A stretch of DNA of 26,341 nt from Euryarchaeota archaeon UBA556 (GTDB lineage Archaea > Thermoplasmatota > Poseidoniia > Poseidoniales > Thalassarchaeaceae), in NCBI GenBank assembly GCA_002494975.1, contig DADI01000070.1:6043-32383 (forward strand), written 5' to 3'. Below are positions 1 through 7,764 of the stretch, piece after piece. Each line of letters opens with the position of its first letter. Within the stretch, counting starts at the first letter, position 1. The position numbers were made by a program, and so were the translations under genes. The notes beneath the pieces are model-generated. The model saw only the letters and a program-made list of their open reading frames with translations, was not told the origin of the DNA and did not search any database.

Positions 1-1653
1 ATTCTTGCTTTCTCCACATTCTTCATCGTCCGCGTGAGTATTCTTGATGCGGATGATCCCATTGGGAGATCAAGATGGTTGGCACCTATCTTTGCACTAC
101 CTACATTCTTTACATTAGGTCTAGCATTACAATTCAAGGCTCTAAAGGGATTTATTTCTAGGGCAGCCTCAGAAGGATGGATCGAAGATAAGAATGATTG
201 GCTACCTGTAAAAGAAAACGGAGTATTCAACCCTATGGCAGAAAATGCTTGGTTCCCAATCAATTCATTAATTGTAGCATTTATCATAGGATGTATTGCA
301 TCATTTATCCTATGGTACGTTTTGAGAGACTATGATTTCAAGAAACAGCGCGAAGGCTTTCAAGGAGTGGAGAAGATTTTCGTCTGGCTACAGATAATTA
401 CTGCGGCTTATGTTGCATTCGCTCATGGTGCTAACGATAGGTCAAATGCAATCGGTCCAATGGCTGCAGTATACGATATTCTATCTAGTGGTGCATACTT
501 AAATGGAACTTTGCCGGAAGAAGTTGCTGTCCCACTTTGGTTAGTCCTACTAGGATCTGTAGGTATTGCAGTCGGTGTAGTTACATGGGGATGGAGAGTA
601 ATGGAAACAATTGGCACTAAGATTACCGACATTACACCGACAAGAGGATTCGCAGCAGAATTTGGTGCCGCAACAACAATCCTGATTTTCTCGATGCCGT
701 TCTTAGCAGTTCCTGTATCAACTACTCATACACTAGTTGGATCGGTTGTAGGAGTAGGTTTAGCAGGAGGGGCAAAGAATGTCGATTTCAGAGTATTTGG
801 AAAGATAGCTGCATCTTGGGTTGCAAGTCTTCCTGCTGCAGGATTTGGTGCTGTAACACTATACGTCGCTATGGGTTCAGACCCATTGAAATTAATTGTT
901 GTACTTCCTATCTCATTCTTGCTAGTAGGTTATGTAATATGGAAAACTAGTGGTGATGAAATATTTGTAGAGGATGCATTGGCAGATGCTGGAGCTGATA
1001 GTGGAAAATATGACCCTACAGTTTTCGAATTATTCCACACGCATGCAGAAGCAGTAGAAGAGACTGTCAACCACATGTTAACTGCAGTAAAAAAGAGCGC
1101 ATCTGGAGAAGATGCATCTGAAGAAATTAATGCTACAATTGAGGCTGAGTTGAAAGCAGACGACATCAAAAATGCATTGAGAGAGAAAGTAAGCAGCAAA
1201 GGCTGGAAACTGCTGATAGACAGCGATGAGTTCCTTTACATGCTTGGAAGACAGGACAGAATAGCAGATTATGCGCAAAATGTTGCAGAACAACTGTCTT
1301 TCAGAGAACTTTATACTAATGAAGAGGCAAGAAAAATGGTAATCGAGATGGCTGAAGCAGTACAAAAAACTGCAGCGATTTACGAGGATACTGTTCTACA
1401 TCTGAGAGATCTAACACTTTCTGGGTACACCAAGAAAGGACGAACTGAGTTAAGGGAATTAATTCATCGAGTAAACCTTGCAGAACATGAGGCGGACTTA
1501 GTTGAAAGTCGTGCAGCAGGATTCGTATTTAGAGAAGGAGTAGATGACCCTCTTGCAGCAGTACATATGTATAGAGTATTACAAAGGCTTGATGATGTTG
1601 CTAATTCTTGTGAAGATGCAGCTAATGCATTCTTACCAATTGTTTACAATTAG
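1..1653 (+). CDS. PiT-family phosphate permease fused to a C-terminal DUF47/PhoU-like domain (5' partial)
   Basis: Probable inorganic phosphate (or metal-phosphate) transporter of the inner membrane. The frame is open to the left edge, so the N-terminus and first PiT repeat lie outside; the GTG at 34 is only the first visible start-like codon. Counting from that GTG, the second PiT signature GANDRSNAIGP is at residues 132-142 and the conserved PVSTTHTLVGS at 227-237, with membrane segments around 10-30, 77-96, 115-130, 165-185, 212-245, 255-280 and 285-303. After the last segment, residues about 325-539 form a soluble helical region beginning FELFHTHAEAVEE and ending in LQRLDDVANSCEDAANAF, characteristic of DUF47/PhoU_div (Pit accessory protein). 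In most organisms that domain is a separate gene beside pit; here it is fused. The usual GANDV has Arg in place of Val. The stop codon interlocks with that of the convergent PAP2 gene. Family call is firm; substrate is inferred. Confidence 0.9.
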   Translation: MLAFSTFFIVRVSILDADDPIGRSRWLAPIFALPTFFTLGLALQFKALKGFISRAASEGWIEDKNDWLPVKENGVFNPMAENAWFPINSLIVAFIIGCIASFILWYVLRDYDFKKQREGFQGVEKIFVWLQIITAAYVAFAHGANDRSNAIGPMAAVYDILSSGAYLNGTLPEEVAVPLWLVLLGSVGIAVGVVTWGWRVMETIGTKITDITPTRGFAAEFGAATTILIFSMPFLAVPVSTTHTLVGSVVGVGLAGGAKNVDFRVFGKIAASWVASLPAAGFGAVTLYVAMGSDPLKLIVVLPISFLLVGYVIWKTSGDEIFVEDALADAGADSGKYDPTVFELFHTHAEAVEETVNHMLTAVKKSASGEDASEEINATIEAELKADDIKNALREKVSSKGWKLLIDSDEFLYMLGRQDRIADYAQNVAEQLSFRELYTNEEARKMVIEMAEAVQKTAAIYEDTVLHLRDLTLSGYTKKGRTELRELIHRVNLAEHEADLVESRAAGFVFREGVDDPLAAVHMYRVLQRLDDVANSCEDAANAFLPIVYN

Positions 1654-2444
1654 TTAGACCAACCGATTTCTTCCAGTAGGGAATTAACATCAGTAGAATG
1701 AATCTTATTTAGAGTAGGTTCGAAGACTCTCCATGCAGCATAACCAACAAACATACCAGAAAATAAATCAAACATGTAATGTTGTTTTGTTGTAAGAATA
1801 CTAATGCATAATAATGTCCATTCTATCCATAAGAGAAGTAAGAATGGTTTTGCCCACTTAGTTTCTGAATAATTGTTACTTAACCAATGAGTCATCATTC
1901 GTGCAAGACAATATGAATGAACAATGTGTAAACTTGGCCATGCATTCCAGGGCTTATCGGACGTATGTATAAATTCAAACAGAATTGTCTCTATACCATT
2001 CATTGAGTCCCAGTCAATAGCATCTCTCATGTCAACTTCTGCTGGAAAAAGTAGAAAGAACATTACACAAAATAGTGTAGCCAAGATCAGCATTTGCATT
2101 GCTGAAACCAATTCTAAACGACCTTTATCGTCCTTAGGTGCTAAAATCAAGGTTGCAGGATAGAATAAATACAAAGCAGCATATGGAATAATCATCCAAT
2201 TAATTACTGGAACTGAGCGATCGTAAGAATTCTCAGGGAATACCGAAAATGCATCTTCAAGATACAAGTGTGCAATATTATTCGAACCGAAATAAGGCAC
2301 TGCAATAAATATTATACCGATAATGAATACTTCAAAAGGATACCATCTACCGCCTAATTGTGCACGTCTTTTCCAGGTCCCCCCCCAGAATCTTTTCCAA
2401 GGAAACATCAGTTTAGATACGAACGGATCTCTGTTCATGTGCAA
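1650..2444 (-). CDS. PAP2-superfamily membrane phosphatase / phosphotransferase
   Basis: A 264-residue integral membrane protein with about five or six hydrophobic segments (roughly 37-53, 81-102, 113-134, 168-188, 200-217 and 226-240). Two PAP2 active-site motifs are visible: PSLH at 170-173 (His173) and, after TTK, HYMFD with His222 and Asp226. The layout (IPYAALYLFYP segment, then PSLH, then TKQHYxxD) matches the PAP2_3 / inositol-phosphorylceramide-synthase-like branch rather than soluble acid phosphatases; a canonical KxxxxxxRP motif 1 is not evident. Likely role is hydrolysis or transfer of a phosphate or phospho-alcohol head group on a membrane lipid, inferred from family only. It lies 49 bases downstream of the SSS symporter on the same strand and may be cotranscribed. 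An eight-G run in its coding strand (plus-strand positions 2379-2386) encodes part of WGGT without breaking the frame. Confidence 0.8.
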   Translation of the reverse strand: MHMNRDPFVSKLMFPWKRFWGGTWKRRAQLGGRWYPFEVFIIGIIFIAVPYFGSNNIAHLYLEDAFSVFPENSYDRSVPVINWMIIPYAALYLFYPATLILAPKDDKGRLELVSAMQMLILATLFCVMFFLLFPAEVDMRDAIDWDSMNGIETILFEFIHTSDKPWNAWPSLHIVHSYCLARMMTHWLSNNYSETKWAKPFLLLLWIEWTLLCISILTTKQHYMFDLFSGMFVGYAAWRVFEPTLNKIHSTDVNSLLEEIGWSN

Positions 2445-2493
2445 TAACTCATCAAGTAATGGATATGAACTTGACTAATTAATTATAGAAAAG

Positions 2494-3945
2494 TCATTTA
2501 TTATCGGGTAGAATCTCTGATACGATAATAGTCATCAAAGACGAACCAATGATTGCACTGAGAAATACTTCTAGATTAGCTAAACCATCATCATTTGTAG
2601 GTGAAAATAGATATTCTATCCCTGCAGAAAAGTCTTCAGTTAATATACCATAAATTACTACTGAAAGGATACCTGAAAATGCACCAATAAGAGCGCCACT
2701 TGATGAAACTCTATCCCATAAAGTCAGCAAAACAGGACCAATAGTTGCTGCTGCATACAAATCCGCTCTAAGGAAAATTTCGAAAACACCACCACTATCT
2801 AAAGTAAAACCGGCAATTGTAGGACCTGTTGCTAAGTAAATTGCTAATGGTATCAATGCTACAGTCAAATATTTAGCAGTACTAAGATTGATTTTATCGT
2901 CAGATATATCTCTAGATAGTGACGCGATTATTGCGTTTTGTAATGTATCGACGCTAGAACAAACCAATGCAATAGATAGTATGACAAATGATATGACAAA
3001 AACAAGGCCTATGTCTTCAATCAAGTAAAAGAAAGAAACTGCGGGGTCACTGACCGCGCCCTGGCCTGCTACCGAAGTCCCTAGGAAACCCATTACAAAT
3101 ATCAAAGGGAAGACAATCAAAGAAGCACTAATTGCGCCTTTTTTCAATGCTTTATCATTTTCACTAGCCCATGCCCTTTGCCAATTACCTTGAGAAAACA
3201 TTTCTGCAGCAGTTATCGCTAAAACAAGTGCTAAACCAGATTTGAATGTTGATGTGTCAGTGATACTACCGTGATACCAATTCCATTCAATATCTTCAGG
3301 AGTATATGATTTGGCATCAGAAATTAAAATATTTATATCTCCAATAAACAGAATAAATAGTAAAATGGTAATCAAAAACATAATTCCCCACGCCTGAATT
3401 TTATCTGTTTCAAGTGAGGCGGGAAGTCCTCCATAAGCGGTATAACCGGCGGTCACAATACCCACTGCAACCATAGGAACCAAAGGCTCCATACCAACTA
3501 AAATTTCCATCACCTTACCAATAGCAGTGAATTCTGCAAAAAGAAAGGTAAACATATACAAGATTGATATTAAACCAACATAAATCTGCATAGGTCTACC
3601 TGCACGAGATTTAGCATAATCAGCAAGAGTCACACCATCAGGTAACCGCTCTCGAATCATTGGACCTACATATGCAAGTAAAAGAAAGGGCGTTGATGCA
3701 GATAATGCATAACCGAAAACATCCCAAAAACCACCATAATAACCCACCTCAGATGGCCCTAAAAGTACCCAAATACCCATCCCTGAGGCGAAAAGACTGA
3801 GTGTAATACTCATTGTACCTTGGGTACCTCTAGCGGATAGGTATTCGTCACTATTAATTTCTTTTTTAGATACTGATTGGTACCCTATATATCCAAAAAA
3901 TCCCAGAGTAGCAAGCATTAATCCGTAAGCAATATTTGTATCCAT
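2494..3945 (-). CDS. thiV: Sodium:solute symporter (SSS) under TPP riboswitch control; candidate thiamine/HMP transporter
   Basis: A 483-residue polytopic protein with about 13 hydrophobic segments and SSS-family landmarks: an N-terminal helix then the DEYLSARG loop, the GGLPASLETDKIQ segment at 172-184 and NWQRAWAS near 254-261. The start ATG is fixed by a GGAGG Shine-Dalgarno ending eight bases upstream. The leader is a TPP riboswitch aptamer (separate entry), so expression should fall when thiamine pyrophosphate is abundant. Known precedent: THI-element-controlled SSS proteins named ThiV in bacteria, halophilic archaea and marine plankton are predicted to take up thiamine or its pyrimidine precursor. 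That precedent, not the protein alone, supports the symbol. The neighbouring P5C dehydrogenase would otherwise suggest a PutP-like proline carrier; this is the main alternative. SSS family is certain; the substrate is inferred. Confidence 0.85.
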   Translation of the reverse strand: MDTNIAYGLMLATLGFFGYIGYQSVSKKEINSDEYLSARGTQGTMSITLSLFASGMGIWVLLGPSEVGYYGGFWDVFGYALSASTPFLLLAYVGPMIRERLPDGVTLADYAKSRAGRPMQIYVGLISILYMFTFLFAEFTAIGKVMEILVGMEPLVPMVAVGIVTAGYTAYGGLPASLETDKIQAWGIMFLITILLFILFIGDINILISDAKSYTPEDIEWNWYHGSITDTSTFKSGLALVLAITAAEMFSQGNWQRAWASENDKALKKGAISASLIVFPLIFVMGFLGTSVAGQGAVSDPAVSFFYLIEDIGLVFVISFVILSIALVCSSVDTLQNAIIASLSRDISDDKINLSTAKYLTVALIPLAIYLATGPTIAGFTLDSGGVFEIFLRADLYAAATIGPVLLTLWDRVSSSGALIGAFSGILSVVIYGILTEDFSAGIEYLFSPTNDDGLANLEVFLSAIIGSSLMTIIVSEILPDNK

Positions 3946-3949
3946 TTTT

Positions 3950-4040
3950 TCTTCCTCCGCTGGTATTACCCAGATCAGGTCAAAGGGTCGTTACTTCCGT
4001 AACCTCTCAGCAAAAGCTCCCCTAAACCGAGGATTCGCCT
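3950..4040 (-). promoter_or_regulatory. TPP (THI-box) riboswitch
   Basis: On the minus strand the leader contains, in order, GGGGAGC, GCTGAGAGG, ACCCTTTGACCTGATCTGG and GTAATACCAGCG, the conserved blocks of the thiamine-pyrophosphate aptamer. P1 pairs TCCTC (plus-strand 4029-4033) with GAGGA (3953-3957). P2 pairs GGG with CCC, P3 is a short AGC/GCT stem, and an additional five-pair hairpin GTTAC-GGAA-GTAAC (3990-4003) sits between the CTGAGA and ACCC blocks. The 3' strand of P1 overlaps the GGAGG ribosome binding site of the symporter, so ligand-stabilised P1 would block translation initiation directly, with no separate expression platform needed. The aptamer occupies nearly all of the gap between the P5C dehydrogenase stop and the symporter start. 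Confidence 0.96.
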
Positions 4041-4061
4041 AATGTTATTGAATATTCCTAG

Positions 4062-5681
4062 TTAGGTATCTGATTGCATAAATGGATAGTCCCATTCATG
4101 CGGGGTATCTAATGTTCTCTTGATTGAGCGTGGACTTATCCACCTTAGTAAGTTCAATGGCCCACCTGCTTTGTCATTAGTGCCACTAGCTCTAGCACCA
4201 CCAAATGGCTGTTGGGCGACTACAGCACCTGTAGGTTTGTCATTAATATAGAAATTTCCCGCAGTAAATCTTAGTTGGTTGAAAGCTTTCTGAATGTCTT
4301 TCTCTTCCTTAGCAAAAATAGAACCTGTGAGCGCGTATGGTGATGATTCATCACAAATTTCTAAAACCTCATCAAATTTATCGTCATCATAAACATAAAC
4401 TGTCAAAACAGGGCCAAAAATTTCATGAATCATTGTTTCAGATTTAGGATCCGTGGTTACAATTATAGTTGGTTCAATAAACCAGCCAACAGAATTGTCA
4501 TAATTACCTCCGACTATAATTTCACAGTCATCATTAATCTTAGCTCTATCAATATATCCTGCTATCTTATCGAATGATCTTTTATCTATTACGGCAGTCA
4601 TAAAATTTGTGAAATCCCGAGCGTCGCCCATCTTGATTTTCCTAATTTCAGCGCATAAATCGCCAGAAATCGAATTCCAAACGGATTCGGGGACATAAGC
4701 TCGGCTTGCAGCGGAACATTTCTGACCTTGATATTCGAATGAACCTCTAAGTAAAGCAACTAATAATCCTCTATGATCACAATTAGGATGAGCGACTACG
4801 AAATCTTTTCCTCCAGTTTCGCCAACAATTCGAGGATAAGAACGAAGATTGGGTAAAGCAAGACCTATTTCTTGCCACAAGCCTTGGAAAGTTGCTGTCG
4901 ATCCTGTAAAATGTAATCCTGCAAAATCGGGATTAGATAAAGCAACTTCTGTAATTTCTGCACCAGAACCGGGGAGGAAATTTATTACACCATCTGGTAA
5001 TCCTGCTTCCATCATTAATTGCATCAAAACATAATTCGAGTAATACGAATTACGACTTGGTTTCCAAATAGAGGTGCATCCGACTATTGCTGGAGCACTG
5101 GGTAGATTAGCAGCAATACTTGTAAAATTAAACGGAGTAATTGAAAGAACAAAACCTTCCAAAGGTCTAATCTCGGTTGAATTAATAACACCTTCAGGAG
5201 ATACTAAAGGCTGTAAATCATCATGGAATCCGCGCGCATAATGGCAGTTAAAGCGCCAGAAATCAATTAATTCACAGGCTGCATCAATCTCTGCTTGAAA
5301 TACTGTTTTCGATTGATTAAGCATAGTAGATGCATTTACCTTCATGCGCCATTCACCGGCTAATAAGTCAGCAGATCTTTCAAAAATTTCACATCTTCCC
5401 TCTAAACCAATATCTATCCAAGACTTTTGAGCATTAACCGCCGCTTCACATGCCTCTTCCATTTCTGCTTTACCCGCTAAATGAACTTTAGCAATGATAT
5501 GACCGTGGTTGTGAGGTATTACTTGAGTAGTAGTTACACCGGTAAATATTTCTTTACCGTTAACAATACAGGGGATTTCTAGGATCTCATTCATCTGTCT
5601 GTCGAGTTCATTCTGAATATCAATCCTCTCCTGACTACCAGGCGAGTATCCAAGAATAGGTTCATTAACAGGATGGCTCAT
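4062..5681 (-). CDS. 1-pyrroline-5-carboxylate dehydrogenase (ALDH4 type)
   Basis: NAD(P)-dependent aldehyde dehydrogenase predicted to oxidise glutamate-gamma-semialdehyde (from pyrroline-5-carboxylate) to glutamate, the second step of proline catabolism. The 539-residue length and sequence fit the ALDH4A1/P5CDH branch: ITPFNFTSIAANLPSAPA at 181-198, WKPSRNSYYSN at 206-216, FTGS at 258-261, catalytic Glu288 in GETGGKDF and catalytic Cys322 in EYQGQKCSAASRAYVP. The C-terminal PFGGARASGTNDKAGG is also P5CDH-like. No proline dehydrogenase is visible in this window. The next gene downstream is an SSS symporter, but a riboswitch separates them, so cotranscription for proline use is not assured. 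Family assignment is strong. Confidence 0.92.
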   Translation of the reverse strand: MSHPVNEPILGYSPGSQERIDIQNELDRQMNEILEIPCIVNGKEIFTGVTTTQVIPHNHGHIIAKVHLAGKAEMEEACEAAVNAQKSWIDIGLEGRCEIFERSADLLAGEWRMKVNASTMLNQSKTVFQAEIDAACELIDFWRFNCHYARGFHDDLQPLVSPEGVINSTEIRPLEGFVLSITPFNFTSIAANLPSAPAIVGCTSIWKPSRNSYYSNYVLMQLMMEAGLPDGVINFLPGSGAEITEVALSNPDFAGLHFTGSTATFQGLWQEIGLALPNLRSYPRIVGETGGKDFVVAHPNCDHRGLLVALLRGSFEYQGQKCSAASRAYVPESVWNSISGDLCAEIRKIKMGDARDFTNFMTAVIDKRSFDKIAGYIDRAKINDDCEIIVGGNYDNSVGWFIEPTIIVTTDPKSETMIHEIFGPVLTVYVYDDDKFDEVLEICDESSPYALTGSIFAKEEKDIQKAFNQLRFTAGNFYINDKPTGAVVAQQPFGGARASGTNDKAGGPLNLLRWISPRSIKRTLDTPHEWDYPFMQSDT

Positions 5682-5740
5682 ATTGTGATGCTATTGCATA
5701 ATGCATTTTATCATTACTAATAGAAAAACTGGGTGTTAAT

Positions 5741-6028
5741 TCAACCCCATTCATTAGGGTCATCTTTCTTTGCCTTTTTCCATTCCTTGTAACATGACTT
5801 ACAAACAGTTACTCTACGTGAACTTCCAAGAAGACCATCTTCACCCCAAACATCAGCTGCCCTATCAAAAGCAAGCTTCCTTCCGCCTATTTTCTTATCC
5901 GCCCAATTATCGCAATCAGCAACGTCACAACGAGCTTCTCCAGAATATTCTTCTTTGACTTTTACAGAAGGACCTTTTGCATCTGAAGCTTCTTTCTGCT
6001 TCTTTTTAGCTCTGGATTTGAATCCCAT
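5741..6028 (-). CDS. Small Lys-rich protein with a putative four-Cys zinc site (unrecognised)
   Basis: A 95-residue soluble protein I cannot place in a named family. The N-terminus is strongly basic (MGFKSRAKKKQK) and the C-terminus mixed-charge (KEWKKAKKDDPNEWG). Cys34 and Cys39 (CDVADC) plus Cys76 and Cys79 (CKSC) could bind one zinc, giving a treble-clef or ribbon-like fold; between them lies RKLAFDRAADVWGEDGLLG. It starts 24 bases after the purA stop on the same strand, so it is probably cotranscribed with purA. Its basic tail and zinc site would suit nucleic-acid or ribosome binding, but this is inference. Codon pattern and placement make it look like a real gene and not a shadow ORF. 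Confidence 0.72.
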   Translation of the reverse strand: MGFKSRAKKKQKEASDAKGPSVKVKEEYSGEARCDVADCDNWADKKIGGRKLAFDRAADVWGEDGLLGSSRRVTVCKSCYKEWKKAKKDDPNEWG

Positions 6029-6052
6029 GAGTATTCGGAAATGAACTTTGGA

Positions 6053-7399
6053 TTAGAACGTTACCTCTTCGGAAGGTACATCAAAGGGTCCATTTACCTT
6101 GGCGATTGAGGCCTTTCTATCAGGTCCTACACCAACACTAACAACTGGGATTCCAGATAAATATTCAATTCTTTCCACAATATGTCGAACTTTTTCAGGC
6201 ATGGCTGCATATCCTGTACCCTCTGAACGGGAGAGATCTGCCATAGAAATCCATTCCTCATCAGAGAGCGCAGGGAATCCTTCATGAGTCTCGTAAATAG
6301 GTTTACATCGAGCAACTTCATCGGATGTTGTAGGGAAATATTTGATTACTTTTCCATCGAAGTCATAACCTATGCATATTTTAATCTCATCTAAACCTCC
6401 AAGAACATCGAGTTTCGTCACTACAAGGCCGGTGTATCCATTGAATCTGTGAGCATCTCGTAATGCAACCATATCTAACCAACCGGTCCTACGAGGGCGG
6501 CCAGTAGTTGTTCCGTATTCATGACCTACTTGTGCCATATGTTGCCCCGGACCTCCATCAAGAGATAATTCAGAGGGGAATGGACCGTTACCCACCCTGG
6601 TAGTATATGCTTTAGTAATTCCAAAACACTGTTCCACATGCCCTGGATGAATTCCTGCGCCATGCGTGGCATTTGCGCGACTGGTTACCGAAGAGGTGAC
6701 GAATGGATACGTCCCTTGATCAATGTCTAGCATAGCACCTTGAGCGCCTTCGAGTAGTATTTGTTCACCATTTTGTAAAGCAAAATCCACCATTAACCCA
6801 GTAGGCCTAATTGTATCTGGATACCTATCGAGTATCCATTGTAAATCTGATTTGAGAGATTCTGGATCTATCTTTTCAGAAACACCTACTGAATCTAATT
6901 GTTTATTCATCCGGATAGCAATAGCAGAGAGTTTCTCATCATCAGGAATGATTCCAGTAATATCACAGAAACGGATACCTACTCTTTCGATTCTATCTCT
7001 GTAAGCTGGACCTATGCCTCTACCTGTGGTACCAACTATCTTATCTGCAGAGTCATACAATCTGTGGAATGGTAAAATTACAGATGCTCTCTCACTGATA
7101 AACAGCCTCTTCCCTTCGGGCCTTTCTTTAGTGAGTGAGAACCATCTTTCTAGTTCTTCTTCGAGAACCCAGGGGTCAATCACCATACCGTCACCAAGAA
7201 CTAAATTACAATCCATAGAGGTGACACCGGAAGGAATTTGATGCAGTTTAAGTGTAGTATCCCCTAAAACAATAGTATGGCCAGCATTATTCCCTCCTTG
7301 GAAGCGAACAGCCCACGTCGAATTGGGTGCTAATTGGTCAATTGCCTTACCTTTTCCTTCATCTCCCCATTGGGCACCTAGTACAATATTCGCTGGCAC
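6053..7399 (-). CDS. purA: Adenylosuccinate synthetase
   Basis: Catalyses GTP-dependent condensation of IMP with aspartate to adenylosuccinate, the first committed step from IMP to AMP. The 448-residue protein opens with the invariant GAQWGDEGKGK (residues 8-18, P-loop and catalytic Asp13), followed by FQGGNNAGHT (33-42), GTTGRGIGPAYRDR and LLEGAQGAMLDIDQGTYPFVTSS. GITKAYTTRVGNGPFPSE and GRPRRTGW complete the nucleotide and IMP-binding set. The start is GTG at 7397-7399; the ATG one base out of register just upstream leads to a stop after seven codons and is not the start. Full length and intact. Divergent from the L40e gene, with a shared promoter region of 124 bases. Confidence 0.97.
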   Translation of the reverse strand: MPANIVLGAQWGDEGKGKAIDQLAPNSTWAVRFQGGNNAGHTIVLGDTTLKLHQIPSGVTSMDCNLVLGDGMVIDPWVLEEELERWFSLTKERPEGKRLFISERASVILPFHRLYDSADKIVGTTGRGIGPAYRDRIERVGIRFCDITGIIPDDEKLSAIAIRMNKQLDSVGVSEKIDPESLKSDLQWILDRYPDTIRPTGLMVDFALQNGEQILLEGAQGAMLDIDQGTYPFVTSSVTSRANATHGAGIHPGHVEQCFGITKAYTTRVGNGPFPSELSLDGGPGQHMAQVGHEYGTTTGRPRRTGWLDMVALRDAHRFNGYTGLVVTKLDVLGGLDEIKICIGYDFDGKVIKYFPTTSDEVARCKPIYETHEGFPALSDEEWISMADLSRSEGTGYAAMPEKVRHIVERIEYLSGIPVVSVGVGPDRKASIAKVNGPFDVPSEEVTF

Positions 7400-7523
7400 A
7401 TTGGGTCCGGCTGAGCCGAAGGCGAATGAATAGTTCGGTCTAGAAATCTTGAAAATAATACCAATATATAGATGAAATACTCAGCAAAGCGATTATCAAG
7501 GGTAGGCAGTTCGGCTTGACTAT
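7400..7523. promoter_or_regulatory. Divergent promoter region between purA and the L40e gene
   Basis: This 124-base gap holds no ORF. A near-symmetric AT-rich element, caatatata at 7462-7470, reads as a plausible TATA box in both directions. For L40e it lies about 57 bases before the ATG and for purA about 67 bases before the GTG, giving predicted leaders of about 30 and 40 bases. A small inverted repeat (CCGAA...TTCGG) lies on the purA side. No tRNA-like T-loop or other RNA fold was convincing. The assignment rests on spacing only. Confidence 0.4.
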
Positions 7524-7679
7524 ATGGCTCAACGTCACAGTGTAGCAGAGGCTCGTCTTCTCAAGAAGTGGATATGCATGAAGTGCTCGGCAACACACCG
7601 TGGATCAAAACCTCGTTGCTGCCGAAAGTGTAAATATACTAACTTAAGAATGAAGGCAGTAGAACGCCGAAGTACTTGA
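7524..7679 (+). CDS. rpl40e: 50S ribosomal protein L40e
   Basis: A 51-residue gene, short enough to be missed by length cutoffs. Translation starts MAQRHSVAEARLLKKWICMK and ends LRMKAVERRST. The zinc ribbon ligands are Cys18, Cys21, Cys33 and Cys36 (WICMKC...RCCRKC), with basic residues throughout. The EARLLKK, ICMKC, CRKCKYTNLRMKA pattern matches archaeal L40e, the counterpart of the ribosomal part of the eukaryotic ubiquitin-L40 fusion. It is a structural protein of the large ribosomal subunit. It stands alone on this strand, divergent from purA; the next downstream gene converges on it across a perfect 20-base palindrome. An extra Cys32 makes a CC pair. Confidence 0.93.
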   Translation: MAQRHSVAEARLLKKWICMKCSATHRGSKPRCCRKCKYTNLRMKAVERRST

Positions 7680-7728
7680 TTTAATTCGATTAAATTATAC
7701 ACATTATCGACATTCTTTTTACTAATAA

Positions 7729-7748
7729 TCAACTTTAATTAAAGTTGA
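7729..7748. repeat. Perfect 20-base palindrome between convergent genes
   Basis: TCAACTTTAATTAAAGTTGA is identical to its own reverse complement. It lies 50 bases after the L40e stop and 17 bases after the UPF0147 stop, in an AT-rich convergent gap. It could act as a bidirectional transcription terminator or transcript-end hairpin, or as a binding site for a dimeric regulator. T-rich tracts (ttcttttt at 7712-7719) precede it on the L40e side. Symmetry is directly visible; function is inferred. Confidence 0.6.
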
Positions 7749-7764
7749 AGTATAACTTTGATAA

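Noticed and set aside
2379..2386. Eight-C run (G8 on the coding strand) in the PAP2 gene as a phase-variation tract or frameshift
   Set aside because: The frame is intact and the run simply encodes Trp-Gly-Gly-Thr; a single sequence gives no evidence of length variation.
7390..7401. ATG overlapping the purA GTG as an alternative start or regulatory uORF
   Set aside because: It is out of frame with purA and stops after seven codons; GTG gives the expected N-terminus, and nothing else supports a regulatory uORF.
7400..7523. Possible tRNA or small RNA in the purA-L40e gap
   Set aside because: The short CCGAA/TTCGG pairing does not extend to a cloverleaf, and no T-loop consensus is present.
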